A DNA stretch of 64,000 nt, taken from contig DAOOPM010000016.1 in the NCBI GenBank assembly GCA_035388225.1, positions 1 to 64,000 on the forward strand, in the 5' to 3' direction. This stretch comes from SB25 sp029560875 (lineage in GTDB: Bacteria > Bacteroidota > Bacteroidia > Bacteroidales > Tenuifilaceae). Position 1 is the stretch's first letter, and each line of letters begins with the position of its first letter. Both the position numbers and the translations under genes were made by a program. Of the stretch, positions 1 to 9,421 are shown one piece after another. Below the pieces are notes generated by a model. The model was not told the origin of the DNA and searched no databases. It saw nothing but the letters and a program-made list of their open reading frames with translations.

Positions 1-2860
1 CCCAAGTAATAGTCCCTAAACCTTCAATACTAATAACCGATACAGGAGCTGTTGCTGAGGCACAGTAAAAACTAGCCAAATCCTTAATGTAAACCGATTC
101 ATTTCTTACAATAACATCGTAAGCAACAGTATCCTTACATCCAAACCCATTGGTGTAGGCATACTTTAAATTACAGGTTACAGCACCTCCTGAAACATCA
201 ATAAGCGAAGGGTAAAAATAACCATCAGTACCAACACCAGAACCCCAGAATGTTCCACCAGTTGGACTTACATACTTAGAGAGTTCATCTTTCCCTTCAG
301 TGGAATTGTATGGAGATGCCGTAACGTTAAATATTGGGGTAGTTACTGGGTTTATTGTGATTGTGGCATTTTCCAAGGCAGCATTTGTGGTGTTACCAGT
401 TTGGTCAGTTAGGTTAACCAAAGTATACGTGCCACTCACAACATCAATAACATAAGTATCGGCATTGTGGTTGTTGACTGTATAATTCGATGTCCCATCA
501 TTATATGTAAATGTATAGGGCTTAACTCCAGTAAAAGTAAACGTAATAGGCACCTTTTGCCAAGGATAATCGCATTTAGAGGTTGAGCCAGTTATACGAA
601 CGGTAGGCTTTGTATTTATTGATAAAGTTCCTCCCGACACTGTAGCACTCGTTGTACTTGTAGTATTGCCAGCATTATCCTTTAGTGTGATGCTTATGGG
701 CAAATTTGAAACCGCATTTCTATTTACGCTCGAAGCACCAACGGTATAGAATACTTTATATGTATTATCGCCCATATTTGCAAAAACAGCCGACTCCCCG
801 TTTACAGTTACAGCACCATCGGTAATGTAACTATTTGCATCGGCTGTAATGGTTACAGGAATAACACTGCCAATACCGTAACTACCTGAAGGAACTAAAG
901 CTGATGAGATAACAGGGGGAACAGCATCTACAAATACACCAGAAGTACTTGCTACATTGTTTAGCGTTAGGTCTGCATTATTTGTGTTGTATTTGAGCGT
1001 TCCGGAGTTGCGGACAATTGTTGTTCCAAGAACAATCCCATCAAGATCCAAATTCCCCGAAACTACTGTATAGCTAAACGTCAGGTACATAGTTGTTGAA
1101 CCACCTGAATAGTAAGCCCTAACAGTACCTCCGGTATTTAAAGTAACATTAATATAAGGTGTACCACTAGTAGTACTAACTGTGATTACTTTGTCATACT
1201 TAACAGTAAAAATTAAATTTTGTCCTGTTTTATAGTAGCCATTAGAGGGGACTGTAACATTTTCAACTACAGGAGCATTACCATCAACCCAAACAGAGGA
1301 TGTACTTCCAATATTACTTAGCGAAGTACTTGCATTATTCCCTGCTAAATCTTTAATAGTTCCACTACTAAGAGCAATAGTGTTATCAACATTAATACCA
1401 TTATTATCATAATCGCCAGCTTGAACAGTATAACTAAATACAATAGAACTGGTCCCCGTTCCTCCCGAATAATATGCAGGTTTATTATTACCTGAATTAA
1501 AGTCAATAGTTATATAAGGGGTTCCTCCCGTGGTATTAACGTACACATTCTCATTATAATTTACGGTAAAGTTCATTACTTCCGATTCAGTATATATTCC
1601 GTTAATGGGAACACTAACCGAGGAAACAGTTGGAGCGTTAGAATCGTATGTTATACTAAGAGGCGTAGCAGCCGTATTGCCATTACTTGCATTATCCTGA
1701 ACTACATTGGCGTTTACATTAACAACAACAGCCCCTTGAGCAGATGGGGTAATATTTGCAGTGTAGGTTGTTCCACTCCCACTAAGACTACCCGCCGTTC
1801 CATTAGTAACTGATATATCGCCAACCAAAAATCCCGTTACAGATTTGCTGAAAGTAATAGTAATTGGAATTGGCGACACATTGGTTGGATTATTTGCCGT
1901 AGTTGTAATACTGACAGATGGACCTGCGTTGTCAAAATCAATTGAGAATTGCGTTGCCGCAGTATTATCATTGCCAGCAGCATCGGTTACTATACCTGCA
2001 GCAATATCAACCTTAACCGTTCCTATTCCTGCAGGAGTAATATCGGCAGTATAGTTAGCACCGCTACCACTAAGATTGCTTGCTGAACCATTCGTTACTG
2101 TGATATCACCAATTGCAAAACCAGAAACGGATTCATTAAAGGTTATACTTACTGGAATTGGGTTTGCATTTGTAGGGCTTGTCTCCGCTGATGTTATTGC
2201 AACAGTAGGGCTTTGACTATCAAATGTAATTGAAAAGGTTGTTGCGGCTGAATTTCCATTACCGGCATCATCGGTTGCAACTCCCGCTGAAATATCAACA
2301 GAAACAGTTCCTTGACCGCTTGGGGTTATATCGGCAGTGTAGCTAGCACCACTCCCACTAAGATTGCCTGCTGAACCATTAGTTACAGTGATATCATCAA
2401 TTGCAAAACCAGAAACGGATTCATTAAAGGTTATACTTACTGGAATTGGGTTTGCATTCGTAGGACTTGTCTCCGTTGATGTTATTGCAACTGTAGGGCT
2501 TTGACTATCGTAGGTAACAGAGAAAGTTGTAGCAGCTAGATTACTTGCACCACCTGTTGTTGCAGTACAAACTGCTGCAGGAACATCTACCTTTAACAAT
2601 CCATCACTTGTTGGCGTTACACTTACAGTAAACACAGGGTTTGCTGTGGAGTTAAAACTTGATAATGTACAATTATCCACAACAATATCTCCTACCTCAA
2701 AGCCATCAACAGATTCGTTGAAAGTTATTGTAACTGTAAAAGAAGTTGCATTGGTTGGGTTTGAGACCCCACTTGTTATTCCCACAGTTGGTTGTGCCCA
2801 AAGGGATGAATACTTTATTACAGTTAGTAAAATAAGTATTATAACACTATTTGCTTTCAT
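1..2860 (-). CDS. Large secreted protein with repeated bacterial Ig-like (Big_12-type) domains, C-terminus outside window
   Basis: An open minus-strand frame runs from the ATG at 2858-2860 off the left edge (about 953 codons here). It starts with a signal peptide (MKANSVIILILLTVIKYSSL, then WAQ). At least four Ig-like units of about 96 residues follow, each with the pattern PTNxxPIPVxITFxESVxGF / DITVTNG / GSGxxYTADITP, which is the Big_12-type bacterial Ig fold. Other Ig-like units with YYSGGT and FSYTVxxGDxDxxGI motifs come next, then a less repetitive region. It is the last visible gene of the seven-gene operon, 12 bp after the lipoprotein gene. The architecture suits a T9SS-exported surface adhesin, but any sorting domain lies outside the window, so the route is inferred. 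Repeat units are nearly identical at DNA level. Confidence 0.85.
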   Translation of the reverse strand, partial: MKANSVIILILLTVIKYSSLWAQPTVGITSGVSNPTNATSFTVTITFNESVDGFEVGDIVVDNCTLSSFNSTANPVFTVSVTPTSDGLLKVDVPAAVCTATTGGASNLAATTFSVTYDSQSPTVAITSTETSPTNANPIPVSITFNESVSGFAIDDITVTNGSAGNLSGSGASYTADITPSGQGTVSVDISAGVATDDAGNGNSAATTFSITFDSQSPTVAITSAETSPTNANPIPVSITFNESVSGFAIGDITVTNGSASNLSGSGANYTADITPAGIGTVKVDIAAGIVTDAAGNDNTAATQFSIDFDNAGPSVSITTTANNPTNVSPIPITITFSKSVTGFLVGDISVTNGTAGSLSGSGTTYTANITPSAQGAVVVNVNANVVQDNASNGNTAATPLSITYDSNAPTVSSVSVPINGIYTESEVMNFTVNYNENVYVNTTGGTPYITIDFNSGNNKPAYYSGGTGTSSIVFSYTVQAGDYDNNGINVDNTIALSSGTIKDLAGNNASTSLSNIGSTSSVWVDGNAPVVENVTVPSNGYYKTGQNLIFTVKYDKVITVSTTSGTPYINVTLNTGGTVRAYYSGGSTTMYLTFSYTVVSGNLDLDGIVLGTTIVRNSGTLKYNTNNADLTLNNVASTSGVFVDAVPPVISSALVPSGSYGIGSVIPVTITADANSYITDGAVTVNGESAVFANMGDNTYKVFYTVGASSVNRNAVSNLPISITLKDNAGNTTSTTSATVSGGTLSINTKPTVRITGSTSKCDYPWQKVPITFTFTGVKPYTFTYNDGTSNYTVNNHNADTYVIDVVSGTYTLVNLTDQTGNTTNAALENATITINPVTTPIFNVTASPYNSTEGKDELSKYVSPTGGTFWGSGVGTDGYFYPSLIDVSGGAVTCNLKYAYTNGFGCKDTVAYDVIVRNESVYIKDLASFYCASATAPVSVISIEGLGTITW
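2101..2509 (-). repeat. Near-identical 288-bp-period tandem repeat inside the Ig-like gene
   Basis: Positions 2101-2221 and 2389-2509 (121 nt each, offset 288 nt, or 96 codons) differ at only about five positions. The flanks are similar too, and a third, more diverged unit lies further left. In-frame recombination here could change the number of Ig-like units. Confidence 0.8.
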
Positions 2861-2872
2861 AACAATTGTTGC

Positions 2873-4000
2873 TTAATTTTTGAGCATAAAGTAATCCTTA
2901 TCAGTTTTAATCAACTGAATTGTTTTGCCAAAGGTTGAAGCTGTTGTTCCAACCAGAATTAGTCCATCATCGTTAGTTTTTAGAACTTTGCCTACATTGC
3001 CTTGGAAAGTTCTGAATACATCGTTTCCATAGTAAACCTCCCCATTATTATCAACCTTAATAAAATTAATATATGTAGTACCCTCAAGGGTATTTTCGCC
3101 AGCAATAATAATTGTTCCATCGTTTTTCAAGGCAACCGACTTGGCAACAATACTATTAATATCATCGGTTCGCCATACTTGACTTAAACCTGTATTAAGG
3201 TTTTCCAAAGCAGAACTGTTTACTCCGTTATTAAGCAGAACTAATAACTGACTGCCATAAAAGCATGCATCACCGGCAACTTCACTACTATTACCAGCTA
3301 CCGCTGATGAGTTTATTCCAAAATGAGTTTTAGGCGTTAAGAATATTGATGCCTTCCCAGTTGTTCCATCAGTTCCAACAAGTATGAGCTCATCGTTATT
3401 AGAAAATACTCTTTGAAATGAACTATTCAAACTAATCTGAAAGTGCTTATCCCAAATTTTATTCCCAGAAGTATCTAACTTGGATACATAATAGTCTGTT
3501 TTGTTAGCCAACAAAGTATCAGAACTACCCGCAAGGTAAATGCTAGTGCCTTCTACAACAATATCGTTTACACTAATATCACAATCCTGTTTACCCACAA
3601 ACTTTGTCCACCGAACATCACCATACTGATTTATTTTCATTAAAAAAGAATGAACTAAGCCACCCGTTTCAACCGATGTTCCACTTATAATAAAACCATC
3701 AGATACTTCCTTTACTGTTTTACCTTCGTCCTTTAAAGCTCCATCGCCATAGGTGTTGCTCCAAATCAAGTTACCATCGGCATCAATTTTACAAGCGTAA
3801 ATCTGATAATCGGTACTATTAACCAAATCAGAACCAACTACCAAATATCCGCCTCCTGTAAGTTCTATAACATCGTTCCCTTTACTTTCGTTACCACTTC
3901 CAAAAAACTTCACAAAGTTCTTCGATTGAAAATCCGATATTGATTTCTCGCACGAAAATAGAATACTCGTAAATAGGATTATATAATATACTTTCTTCAT
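2873..4000 (-). CDS. Lipoprotein with beta-propeller-like repeats
   Basis: The 375-aa product begins with a lipoprotein signal (MKKVYYIILFTSILFSC, lipobox LFSC, Cys17). The rest consists of repeated blades: GGGYLVVGS, DGFIISGTS, DGTIIIAGEN and DGLILVGTT alternate with D-x-x-G-N-x-x-W motifs (DADGNLIWSNTYGD, DTSGNKIWDKHF). This pattern is common in Bacteroidota secreted propeller proteins. It starts 1 bp after the upstream barrel gene and is followed 12 bp later by the Ig-like surface gene, so all three are probably co-translated. It is probably anchored to the outer membrane facing the surface or periplasm. No enzymatic motif is visible; a role as partner of the neighbouring barrel or adhesin is inference. 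Confidence 0.8.
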   Translation of the reverse strand: MKKVYYIILFTSILFSCEKSISDFQSKNFVKFFGSGNESKGNDVIELTGGGYLVVGSDLVNSTDYQIYACKIDADGNLIWSNTYGDGALKDEGKTVKEVSDGFIISGTSVETGGLVHSFLMKINQYGDVRWTKFVGKQDCDISVNDIVVEGTSIYLAGSSDTLLANKTDYYVSKLDTSGNKIWDKHFQISLNSSFQRVFSNNDELILVGTDGTTGKASIFLTPKTHFGINSSAVAGNSSEVAGDACFYGSQLLVLLNNGVNSSALENLNTGLSQVWRTDDINSIVAKSVALKNDGTIIIAGENTLEGTTYINFIKVDNNGEVYYGNDVFRTFQGNVGKVLKTNDDGLILVGTTASTFGKTIQLIKTDKDYFMLKN

Positions 4001-4001
4001 A

Positions 4002-5027
4002 CTACTTAATTTTCTTGGGTTTATACACTGGTCGGATGTACGAAACTGAAATATGCGATTGATTCAAGAGCAAATCGTCCTGTACAAAATAGTACTTATT
4101 AAATAGCGTTGGATTTGAGTAACGTTTCTGGTCATTGGCCTGAATCATAGTGCTAAACTTAATACCTCCCGACACGTTTAGCCATCCATCCCAGAGTTTG
4201 AAAGAAACCCCAATGGAGAGCAATGGTCTTATGTCAATTTTATTCTCACTTCCAAGCAAATCCTCGGTACCTGTAAAAGGTTCCTGTCGGCCAATAATAT
4301 TGTCCTGCCTTGTTAAACTCACACTCGACTTAACCAGATAAACGGGCTCAACGCCTAGTTTTGCAAATAGGTTAATTCCTTTAAAAACATAGTTATATCT
4401 TGCCGCAATGGGTAACCCCACATGCCAACTTGAGAAAGAACCCGAAACACTAGAGTAATCTGTAGGGTTATTGGAATAATCGAAGTTGGATATGGTTAAA
4501 GAAACCCCAATGCTATAATCGAAGGATTTGTACAAGGAATTAAGGTAGTTGAACTCTAGGTTATACCCAATTTTTGGCTTATAAGTAGGGGTTATAGTTT
4601 TAATATCACTTACACCGTATTGCTCAATAATTGTTGGCATACAGAAGGTAAGTCCACCCTTAAGTTCCAACTTAAATATTGGCTTAGTTCTATATGTTCC
4701 ATAAAGATTAACAAACTCTTTGGGGTCGTTTGTAGCCAATGAGTAACTAGGAAAATCGTTCAAGAATTTAAGCATCACCTCATCGGCTTGCTGATAGCGC
4801 TCATTAAAAAGGTATGTTTGAATGAGTAGTTTGTAAGCCCGAGCCTTTTCCTCCTTTGTAAAACCATCCTTCATACAAGTTTCAAGCATTTTTGGAATCT
4901 CGTCGAGTTTTCCCTCGTCGAATTTTCTTTCGGCCTCTTTTAACGTTTCTGCACAAATCGATGTGTTCTGAGCATTAATCAGATTAACTGATAATACAAA
5001 AAGAAGTATGGGTAAATATTTTTTCAT
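4002..5027 (-). CDS. Outer-membrane beta-barrel protein with N-terminal helical (TPR-like) domain
   Basis: A 341-aa protein with a signal peptide (MKKYLPILLFVLSVNLINAQ). Residues about 22-110 are helical and TPR-like (ETLKEAERKFDEGKLDEIPKM; KARAYKLLIQTYLFNERYQQA), followed by a strand-rich barrel (KLELKGGLTF ... LSIGVSFKLWDGWLNVSGGI ... HISVSYIRP). This helical-plus-PorT-like-barrel layout recurs in Bacteroidota operons encoding surface proteins. It starts 7 bp after the STAND gene stop and ends 1 bp before the lipoprotein. It may connect the cytoplasmic and inner-membrane signalling genes upstream to the surface proteins downstream; that link is inferred from position only. Confidence 0.8.
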   Translation of the reverse strand: MKKYLPILLFVLSVNLINAQNTSICAETLKEAERKFDEGKLDEIPKMLETCMKDGFTKEEKARAYKLLIQTYLFNERYQQADEVMLKFLNDFPSYSLATNDPKEFVNLYGTYRTKPIFKLELKGGLTFCMPTIIEQYGVSDIKTITPTYKPKIGYNLEFNYLNSLYKSFDYSIGVSLTISNFDYSNNPTDYSSVSGSFSSWHVGLPIAARYNYVFKGINLFAKLGVEPVYLVKSSVSLTRQDNIIGRQEPFTGTEDLLGSENKIDIRPLLSIGVSFKLWDGWLNVSGGIKFSTMIQANDQKRYSNPTLFNKYYFVQDDLLLNQSHISVSYIRPVYKPKKIK

Positions 5028-5034
5028 TTAATAA

Positions 5035-8000
5035 CTATTTGCATTTATAGGGTTTATAGTCTATATCCTCTCCAACATAATTCTTCCATTCATCCTCAGT
5101 TAAGTCACGTTTTAGAAAATCGCAATATCCCTGTAAGAAATTCTCAATATTTAATGGGTATTTCCTAATCAAACCTTGTTTATCGCCAGTGTAAACAAAC
5201 TTACTATCGTTAGAGAAAATAACTGTAGTGGCCCAATTATCATGGTCGCTAAGCACTATAGGCAAAGTATTAAGGTCGGACATATTCCATAACCGAACAG
5301 AACCATCAAAACTCGACGATGCCATATAGTTTCCGTCAGGTGAAAAAGTTATGGATGATATCTTTGCTGTATGTCCACGTAACACCCTCAATTGTTGTCC
5401 AGCTTTTGTATCCCATAAATAAATAGTTCCCTCATTACTGCCCAACCCTGCTGCTAAAATTTTCCTTTTGGAATTGTAGGCTATATCACCCCAGTTTGCC
5501 TGAGCAATAGTAGCAAGTGTTTTGGAGGTTGGACTCTCGGCCATTACATCGCTCCAAAAGACAATGCTACCGTCCAAATTTGCAACAAATAGAAGATTGT
5601 CCTGCTTACTGTACTTTACAGCGTTAATCCTAGAGTTAGAACGGTATAACTCACGCCCCTTCATCCTATAGTTTGATGTAATATTGATGGATTGATTGTA
5701 AACCACCAATAAACTATCATTTGGTAAAATGTAAAACTCCTTAATTTCATTGGGTTGTATTGTGTACAAATCCGATGACTTGGTGTTTAAATCATAAGTA
5801 AAAAATCTATTATCGGTAACTCCGTAAAGCAAATTATCGTTCACTAATATTTTCTTAACAATCGATAAACCCGAGTTCATTACAGTGGGGGATTTTGAAT
5901 CGATATCCCAAGTTATTAATTGGCCATCGCTACCAGCAGAGTAAAGTAAATTGTCGACCTGTAAAATTGTACGGACAAAACTTGTATGTCCACTATAAAC
6001 ATTAAATAAATCGCCCTTAAAAAGTTTTATTGATGAATACATTGCCTTGTAAACATCGGGGTCGTACGAAACACCATCAAAGTCCTTATTAAAGCTGAAT
6101 GCTTGATACGCCAACAATCCTTTCAATAGAGTATCGGCAGTTAATTGTTCACTTTTAACAGCCATGGACTGTGCGATGGAAAGCATACGTCTGCGTTCAG
6201 CCTCTCTACTGGCCTGCTCGGCCCGCTTCTGCTCCTCAAGTGCCTTTTGGGCATTCTGCTCAGCCCTTTTCTGCTGCTCCTGAGCCTCGTTCGATTTTTG
6301 TAAAGCAATCGCCCTTTGCTTATCGGCCTCCTGTAAGTTTCTGTTTGCAATTATGGTTTGTTGAACCGCCAGTTTCCTCTGTATCTCTGCACTATCTTTT
6401 TGGATTGTAGCCAACCGTTCATTCTCTAACGCTCTTTCTCTCTCTGTTTGAGCCTCTTCTGCATTCTTTGTTGCAATCTCTTTTTGGGCAACAGCCTCAT
6501 CCTGTGCCTTCAAAGCATCCTGACGTTGAACTAAGGCTAAGATTCCAAGACCAATGGAGATAATTGCTGCGGTACCTAATACTACCGCTACTATTCTTGA
6601 ACGGCGGATAGCCCTTTTTTGCAAACGTATTTTATTCTCCTCCTCGGCAATGTACTCCTCCTCGCTTGTTTTGAGGTAAACCATAGTACGCTCAAATGCA
6701 GGGTTATACCGAACAGCCCAAGCCAGGTTAGGCTTTTGCTTTTCGCGCCAATTCAGCGCAAGTTGCAAATCGGGTGGTCCCCAAAGCGATGTTTCGCCCC
6801 TATCGTAAAGTTCAGCCGATTCGGCAAGCCGTAAGTACATTTTAACAGCCGCAGCCTCATCCTCAACCCATGTTTTAAGTTTATCCCAAACACGCATCAA
6901 ACTCTCGTGGGATATATCAATATAGGAGTTCTCGTTTAATTCAACATTTGGACCAGGAGTTAAAAAAGTTCTTCCTTTCTTACGGAAAATATCAACAATT
7001 CTAATCACCTCGGAGGGTGTACTCTCCGAAATTACGGCTAATTCACTAACCGCAGTTGGTCTACGAATTCCCCTATTGTCTGCACCCTTTTCGGTAAGCG
7101 ATTTAAAAATAACCTCGCAAACCTTTTTTTGCTCAAACGATATCTCATCGTAAGCCTCATTTGCATGAACTGAGAGCGCCTTCTCCATTCTGCCAACTGC
7201 CTCGTATTCATTAATTCCTATTGGATGCTCGTGATTTGTATTATTAATCCAGTACTCCCAAGTTCTCATTAATGCATGCTGGAGAATTGGCAATTCGTCA
7301 GGGTTATTGCCCATTTCGTTAAGAAGCAGCTGAACCAACTGGTCAGTTATTTTAGCCCCCCCCAACAGCAACAGGTCCTGTTATTGCCTTACGAAAATCT
7401 TCGCGGGTCATCCTTGGAATCAAGTAGTGACTATCATTAATTGCCTTGGTCAATCCTTGATATGGGGAGCAATCGCCAATAAAATCCGAACGCATTGTGA
7501 TTACAACATATATTGGCAATTCCGATTGCTTGACCGCACTTAAAAGAAGGTTTACGAAATGCTCCGACTGATTAATTGAAGTGGAATCCTTACTCGAGTA
7601 TTGATAACGAAATAGTTCCTCGAACTGGTCAACAAGAATCAGGATATTCTCATCGTTATTTATTCCGTATTGCTTAATTACATTCTGAATACCTGCCGAT
7701 GAACGCCTAAGTAATGCTTGGTCGATAAAAGCATCTGTTTTCTGATTTGCAACATCAGCATTATTTCCCATTACCTGAGAGATGGACTCTGCAAGATTTC
7801 CAATAGGATTTAACCCTGGTCGAGTAATTACAATCTTCCACTTGGATTTTCCGTTATGTAAAAAACCTCCATAAAGCGTTGGAAGTAATCCACAATAAAT
7901 AAGGGACGATTTACCTGTTCCAGATGCGCCAAGCACTGCCACAAATTTATTCTGCGATAGGTTGGTAAGCACCTCCTCGCTCTGACCCTCGCGGCCAAAG

Positions 8001-8095
8001 AACAAATGGGCTTCGCTGGTATGGAAAGGTCTTAACCCTGGAAATGGATTTAACAGATTGTTTGTTACAACACCTTTTTTGGTTAATGTAACCAT
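5035..8095 (-). pseudogene. nSTAND1 NTPase with TM, coiled coil and WD40 repeats, split by a +1 frameshift at a G8 tract
   Basis: Two overlapping minus-strand frames (8095-7352, 247 aa; 7371-5035) form one gene. Taking one G from the run at 7356-7363 joins ...GPVAVGG to AKITDQLVQLLLNEMG and gives 1019 aa. The order is: nSTAND1 N-terminus NPFPGLRPF...LFFGRE (16-36), Walker A GASGTGKS (56-63), Walker B ILILVDQFEELF, helical/winged-helix part, TM helix (about 500-525), a long Gln/Glu/Ala/Lys-rich coiled coil (about 525-645), and a C-terminal WD40 propeller (GHTSFVRTI, GHTAKISSITFSPDGNYMAS, DGSVRLWN). The family couples NTP-dependent oligomerisation to effector release and often sits beside TIR proteins, as here (22 bp away). 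The lesion could be a real mutation, a phase-variable or frameshifting site, or an assembly error; the rest is intact. Confidence 0.85.
7356..7363 (-). repeat. Homopolymeric G8 (coding-strand) tract at the frame break
   Basis: The plus strand has eight consecutive C residues, so the coding strand reads GTT-GGGGGGGG-CTAAAATAAC. Eight G residues put a TAA in frame directly after the tract; seven restore the long frame. Such a run is unusual in this AT-rich sequence and is the sole cause of the split. Confidence 0.95.
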
Positions 8096-8117
8096 ATGGC
8101 TTAGTTATTATATTGTT

Positions 8118-9416
8118 CTACAGTATGTTTAACTTTATTTCATCCGCCTCAACAACACGTACCTCATTGAAATAATCTTCAAAAAAGCTTGTATCCAAAT
8201 CCTTGGAACTCTTCACCAACACTAACTTCTTGTTTGGTTTGGAAGTCTCAAGTCCTGGAGATTTAAGAATATCGTGAACCTTAACATTTATCCACTGCTG
8301 ATTTTCCAAAGTGTAATTCACAACAACAACCTGGGCATTAGCCAAATATCGCAAATGTTCGTTGTACGTTATACCATGGAAGTTAATTCCGAATTTTAAC
8401 CCAGCGGAATTAGCCTCTTTATCAATAATGTTTGAAATTGAATCGTTTTGTTTGTCGGCAATAACATACAAATCGGGCAAGGTTTCCCTCTCCTGTACTA
8501 TCGAACTCTCTCCCGATAATAACTTACGGTATATCTTTTTTAAATCCTCAAGGTTAACTTTTAAAACCAAGGTGTTGCTCGACAAATCAAAATCGCGTTG
8601 AATTCTTTCCAAGAATATTTGGTTTTTTTCGTCAATAACATCGTATTCGGAAGGAATCCATATTATCCTATTTATCTTCCTATTAGCACCATTGGCAATA
8701 AATTTTGCTGACAAATTACACTGATGCTCAACCAATGAAATCTCCTTATTCACAAAATACTCTGAATATACCGATGGTATAGGATGAATAATCAGTGTAG
8801 ATTTATTTAAAGCATCGTTAATCTCCTGAATAGACTCATCGAAATTATTAGTAATTGGATTTTCGGGTACAATGCTATAGCCCAAATCCAGCAAATCTCT
8901 CTTTATATTATCCCTATCCTGATTCTGCGACTCGTGGGTTTGAGCAAGGTATATTGCACCCAGCTTTGGCTTACCGCTCTGATGCTCCATAATTTCGGAA
9001 ACAATATCAATTAATCGTTCCCAGTATAGATGCTGAGTAGAATTATCGGTTTTTACAAAATATCGCGTTTCGCCTGTTTCAACAACCTTATCCCAAAAGT
9101 TATAGGAATGAGCCCTAAACAATGCAGATGAAATCCCATATTTTGTAGGCTCAAGGCTAACCACATAACTCTTGGCATTTTGAGATAATGTATGATTCGC
9201 AGAATCTAAAAATGATGTATTGTTTAAATCGGCCGATGCTACAACTATTAAATTAACCCCCGATTGATTCTCGGAATTGTTATTTTCACTCAATTGTGCC
9301 AGTACCTTGAATCGCTTAAAACAGTATGCCAAATCGTCCCTGAGCAATGCAACAAAAGCCTCCGTGCTTTTCGAGGTAGCATTATAAACCAGGTTAATAT
9401 TTACTGTATTTGCCAT
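8118..9416 (-). CDS. Tripartite TIR-like protein, partner of the nSTAND1 NTPase
   Basis: A 432-aa protein without signal peptide or TM segment. Residues about 152-300 carry the hallmarks of STAND-associated TIR proteins: AIYLAQTHESQNQDRDNIKRD (YLAxT at 156-160), LLDLGYSIVPEN, a helix DESIQEINDALNKSTLIIHPI, EISLVEHQ (229-241) and RIIWIPSEYD. The C-terminal third (about 315-430) matches the second Rossmann-like unit of that family: LPDLYVIADKQNDS, RYLANAQVVVVNYTLENQQW, and KVHDILKSPG...KLVLVK. The first 140 residues form another alpha/beta unit. TIR domains bind or cleave NAD+ or act as oligomerising adaptors. A glutamate in the 229-241 segment could be catalytic, but I cannot confirm this. It starts 5 bp after the SpoIIE stop, so co-expression is near certain. 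Confidence 0.75.
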   Translation of the reverse strand: MANTVNINLVYNATSKSTEAFVALLRDDLAYCFKRFKVLAQLSENNNSENQSGVNLIVVASADLNNTSFLDSANHTLSQNAKSYVVSLEPTKYGISSALFRAHSYNFWDKVVETGETRYFVKTDNSTQHLYWERLIDIVSEIMEHQSGKPKLGAIYLAQTHESQNQDRDNIKRDLLDLGYSIVPENPITNNFDESIQEINDALNKSTLIIHPIPSVYSEYFVNKEISLVEHQCNLSAKFIANGANRKINRIIWIPSEYDVIDEKNQIFLERIQRDFDLSSNTLVLKVNLEDLKKIYRKLLSGESSIVQERETLPDLYVIADKQNDSISNIIDKEANSAGLKFGINFHGITYNEHLRYLANAQVVVVNYTLENQQWINVKVHDILKSPGLETSKPNKKLVLVKSSKDLDTSFFEDYFNEVRVVEADEIKLNIL

Positions 9417-9421
9417 AATGG

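Noticed and set aside
6141..6410. ORFs of 60-120 codons opposite or out of frame with the coiled-coil part of the STAND gene and other long genes
   Set aside because: They lie wholly within well-supported genes, have low-complexity composition from the antisense of Gln/Glu-rich codons, and show no leader or motif of their own.
5035..8095. Two independent genes (an NTPase and a WD40 protein)
   Set aside because: The 20-bp overlap coincides with the G8 run, and the joined sequence is a continuous nSTAND1 family protein. The downstream part has no plausible own start.
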